Source: a virus. Taken from it: a stretch of DNA of 30,537 nt. Made by a program: the position numbers and the translations under genes. Positions 29,451 to 30,537 of the stretch are shown piece by piece (position 1 is the first letter of the stretch; every line of letters begins with the position of its first letter). The notes below the pieces were generated by a model, which saw only the letters and a program-made list of their open reading frames with translations, did not search any database and was not told where the DNA came from. The DNA lies in IMG/VR virus record IMGVR_UViG_3300005290_000045, positions 1-30,537 of that record; one strand, 5' to 3'.

Positions 29451-29721
29451 AGCGTCCACCAGTCCGCACGGCCACCCTGTCCCGTGACTCTGCGCAGGTG
29501 GACCAGTGAACGGCGCTGAAGTCCACCACGCTGACAAAGGTGCCGTCAGTGCGTTCATAGACACGCTGGATCAGCACGGGCAAGGTCAGCGGCACCTTCT
29601 TCCCCTTCAGCGTGGTCACCCATTCCACGTTCTTCCGGCATGTCTCTGCACGGCAAACGCCGTATGCCGGTGGCGTGGAACGGATGACCGCAATGGCGTT
29701 GCAGTCCGTGTCTTCCTTCAT
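29440..29721 (-). CDS. Small zinc-binding protein before the small terminase
   Basis: This 93-residue protein has Cys23-x4-Cys28, then the conserved-looking VEWVTTLKGKKVPLTLP and, near the end, His72-x3-Cys76 (HWSTC). The C/C...H/C arrangement suggests a zinc site. I have seen this pattern (TxxGKxxPL followed by a HxxxC) in phage proteins. It overlaps the small terminase start by 11 bases and is coupled upstream by ATGA. Confidence 0.65.
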   Translation of the reverse strand: MKEDTDCNAIAVIRSTPPAYGVCRAETCRKNVEWVTTLKGKKVPLTLPVLIQRVYERTDGTFVSVVDFSAVHWSTCAESRDRVAVRTGGRYGR

Positions 29722-29936
29722 GGTTCACCATCCTTCACAAACGTCACCCTGCCAGCTTCACCGATGATAGTCACCTTTGCCAGCAGCGTGATGCGCACCT
29801 GCGTCAGTTCACCCACGTGCGCCGCGATATCCACGCCACGCACGTGCCGTGACACGTCCACGTCATCCAGCATCAGCGTGCAGTCATGGCCGTGCGGCTG
29901 CAGTACCAAGCACAGGGTGGGAACATCAGCATTCAT
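29718..29936 (-). CDS. Small phage protein, beta-rich
   Basis: This 72-residue protein starts in an ATGA overlap. It has strands HDCTLMLDDVDVSRHVRGVD, then LTQVRITLLAKVTIIGEA, and an acidic end. Small proteins with a DVSxxVRGV segment occur in many siphophages of unknown function. It is the second gene after the start of the late operon. Confidence 0.6.
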   Translation of the reverse strand: MNADVPTLCLVLQPHGHDCTLMLDDVDVSRHVRGVDIAAHVGELTQVRITLLAKVTIIGEAGRVTFVKDGEP

Positions 29937-30337
29937 GTGGACTCCTGATGATCAGCCGCACGGCGCTGCTGTGCCGTGTGCAGGGTGGAACCCAGGTATG
30001 TGGCCACTGCGCCAGACATCGCACCACCGATGGCCGAAATCATGTTGGCGCTGTGGTCACTGATTGGACCGCCATAGACCGCAGCCACCAGCAGCGCACC
30101 GCACCAGCCAGTGGCCAGACCGCACGCCAGGACAAAGGCACAGCGGCCAGCCCATTCACGTGTGTCCGCACGGTGCGGTCGGCTGCGGTTATCTGCGGTC
30201 ATCTGCGGTGAACAGGTCACGCTGTCCTGTGGTCCGTGCGGCGTCATGGCGCTGACCAGCCGCTGACCGTGGCGTGTCTCCAGACTGAAGGCAGCACCAT
30301 GGCCGGTGGTACGCTGGCAGAACCAGTGGCCACCCAC
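29933..30337 (-). CDS. Small membrane protein at the start of the late operon
   Basis: From the GTG at 30337 the product is 134 residues; starts at 30247 (ATG) and 30202 (ATG) are also possible, and the frame is open further upstream. The N-terminal part is soluble with a GGHWFCQRTTGHG segment. Two hydrophobic stretches near 69-89 (AFVLACGLATGWCGALLVAA) and 100-118 (MISAIGGAMSGAVATYLG) suggest two membrane helices. The small size and topology would suit a holin-like protein, but no lysin is nearby. Another frame (30189-30425) is open, but its codon use is poorer. Confidence 0.5.
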   Translation of the reverse strand: MGGHWFCQRTTGHGAAFSLETRHGQRLVSAMTPHGPQDSVTCSPQMTADNRSRPHRADTREWAGRCAFVLACGLATGWCGALLVAAVYGGPISDHSANMISAIGGAMSGAVATYLGSTLHTAQQRRAADHQEST

Positions 30338-30537
30338 ACGTGAAGCAGAACAGCGGCTGGCCAGCTGAATCCGTGACGGATGTTCTGATTACGTTGTTCA
30401 CCGTAATGGCTGAATAGTATGGCAATTCATTGGCAATTCTGCGTGTTTTGACTTACCGATGGAATTGCTCAACGTTTTGACGCCGTTTTGGTGCAAAAAC
30501 GCCTGTAAATCTTTCAAAAACACTGAAAATGTGCGCC
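30338..30537. promoter_or_regulatory. AT-rich region upstream of the late operon with repeats
   Basis: This 200-bp edge is clearly more AT-rich than the rest. It contains two tandem copies of TGGCAATTC (11-base period), GTTTTGAC at 30445-30452 and 30474-30481, and a six-base inverted repeat CGTTTT/AAAACG (30484-30489, 30496-30501). The plus-strand TTGACT at 30448-30453 could be a -35 for a promoter running out of the window, but no good -10 was found. It probably holds the late promoter and operators, although neither hexamer pair is convincing on the minus strand. Confidence 0.45.

Noticed and set aside
1-30537. tRNA genes, CRISPR arrays, insertion sequences
   Set aside because: No cloverleaf-like sequence, no regularly spaced repeat-spacer units and no transposase motif were seen on reading; the 10-bp arrays are far too short for CRISPR.

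Overview
The window looks like most of a temperate siphovirus or prophage of HK97-like build. The DNA is GC-rich, genes are tightly packed with ATGA/GTGA stop-start overlaps, and Shine-Dalgarno sequences of the AGGAG type are common, so the host is a bacterium, probably a high-GC one. The host cannot be named from the sequence. No tRNA, rRNA, CRISPR array or insertion sequence was seen.

Layout. (1) About 8319 down to 1, minus strand: an early/accessory operon. It starts with a recombination pair (PD-(D/E)XK exonuclease and a Sak4-like ATPase), then a replication-organiser-like protein, a winged-helix protein, small helical proteins, an excisionase-like helix-turn-helix protein, small zinc and membrane proteins, a DUF7694-like protein, a PD-(D/E)XK-like protein, an HNH nuclease and a cupin. 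(2) 8320-8815: a divergent control region with palindromes, a 10-bp-periodic repeat array and a strong extended -10 promoter. (3) 8816-12679, plus strand: a zinc protein, a ribbon-helix-helix (RHH) protein, a tyrosine integrase and small proteins including a DUF3846-like one, closed by a hairpin terminator. (4) 12680-13421: mostly non-coding, with one small ORF and three further 10-bp-periodic arrays, a candidate regulatory or attP region. (5) 13422-13903, plus strand: two small genes. (6) 30337 down to 13914, minus strand: the late operon. In transcription order it has small proteins, small terminase, a small protein, a ParB-like protein, a TET-associated-type glycosyltransferase, large terminase, an RHH protein, a protease-capsid fusion, portal, a collagen-like head-fibre candidate, four connector/completion proteins, tail tube, a small protein, tail chaperones G and G-T (made by -1 frameshift), tape measure, tail hub, a minor tail protein and a small terminal protein.

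Most interesting points: a glycosyltransferase of the DNA-hypermodification type beside a ParB-like protein, with no TET dioxygenase or DNA methyltransferase in the window; a lone plus-strand RHH gene wedged into the minus-strand late operon, its stop codon sharing a GTTAAC with the ParB-like gene; helically phased GTGAAC/TTCAC arrays at two control loci; a readable -1 frameshift in the tail chaperone; and a single-ORF prohead protease-capsid fusion.

No CI/Cro-type repressor and no endolysin were recognised. Either they lie outside the window or the phage uses unfamiliar proteins, possibly the four RHH proteins for regulation.
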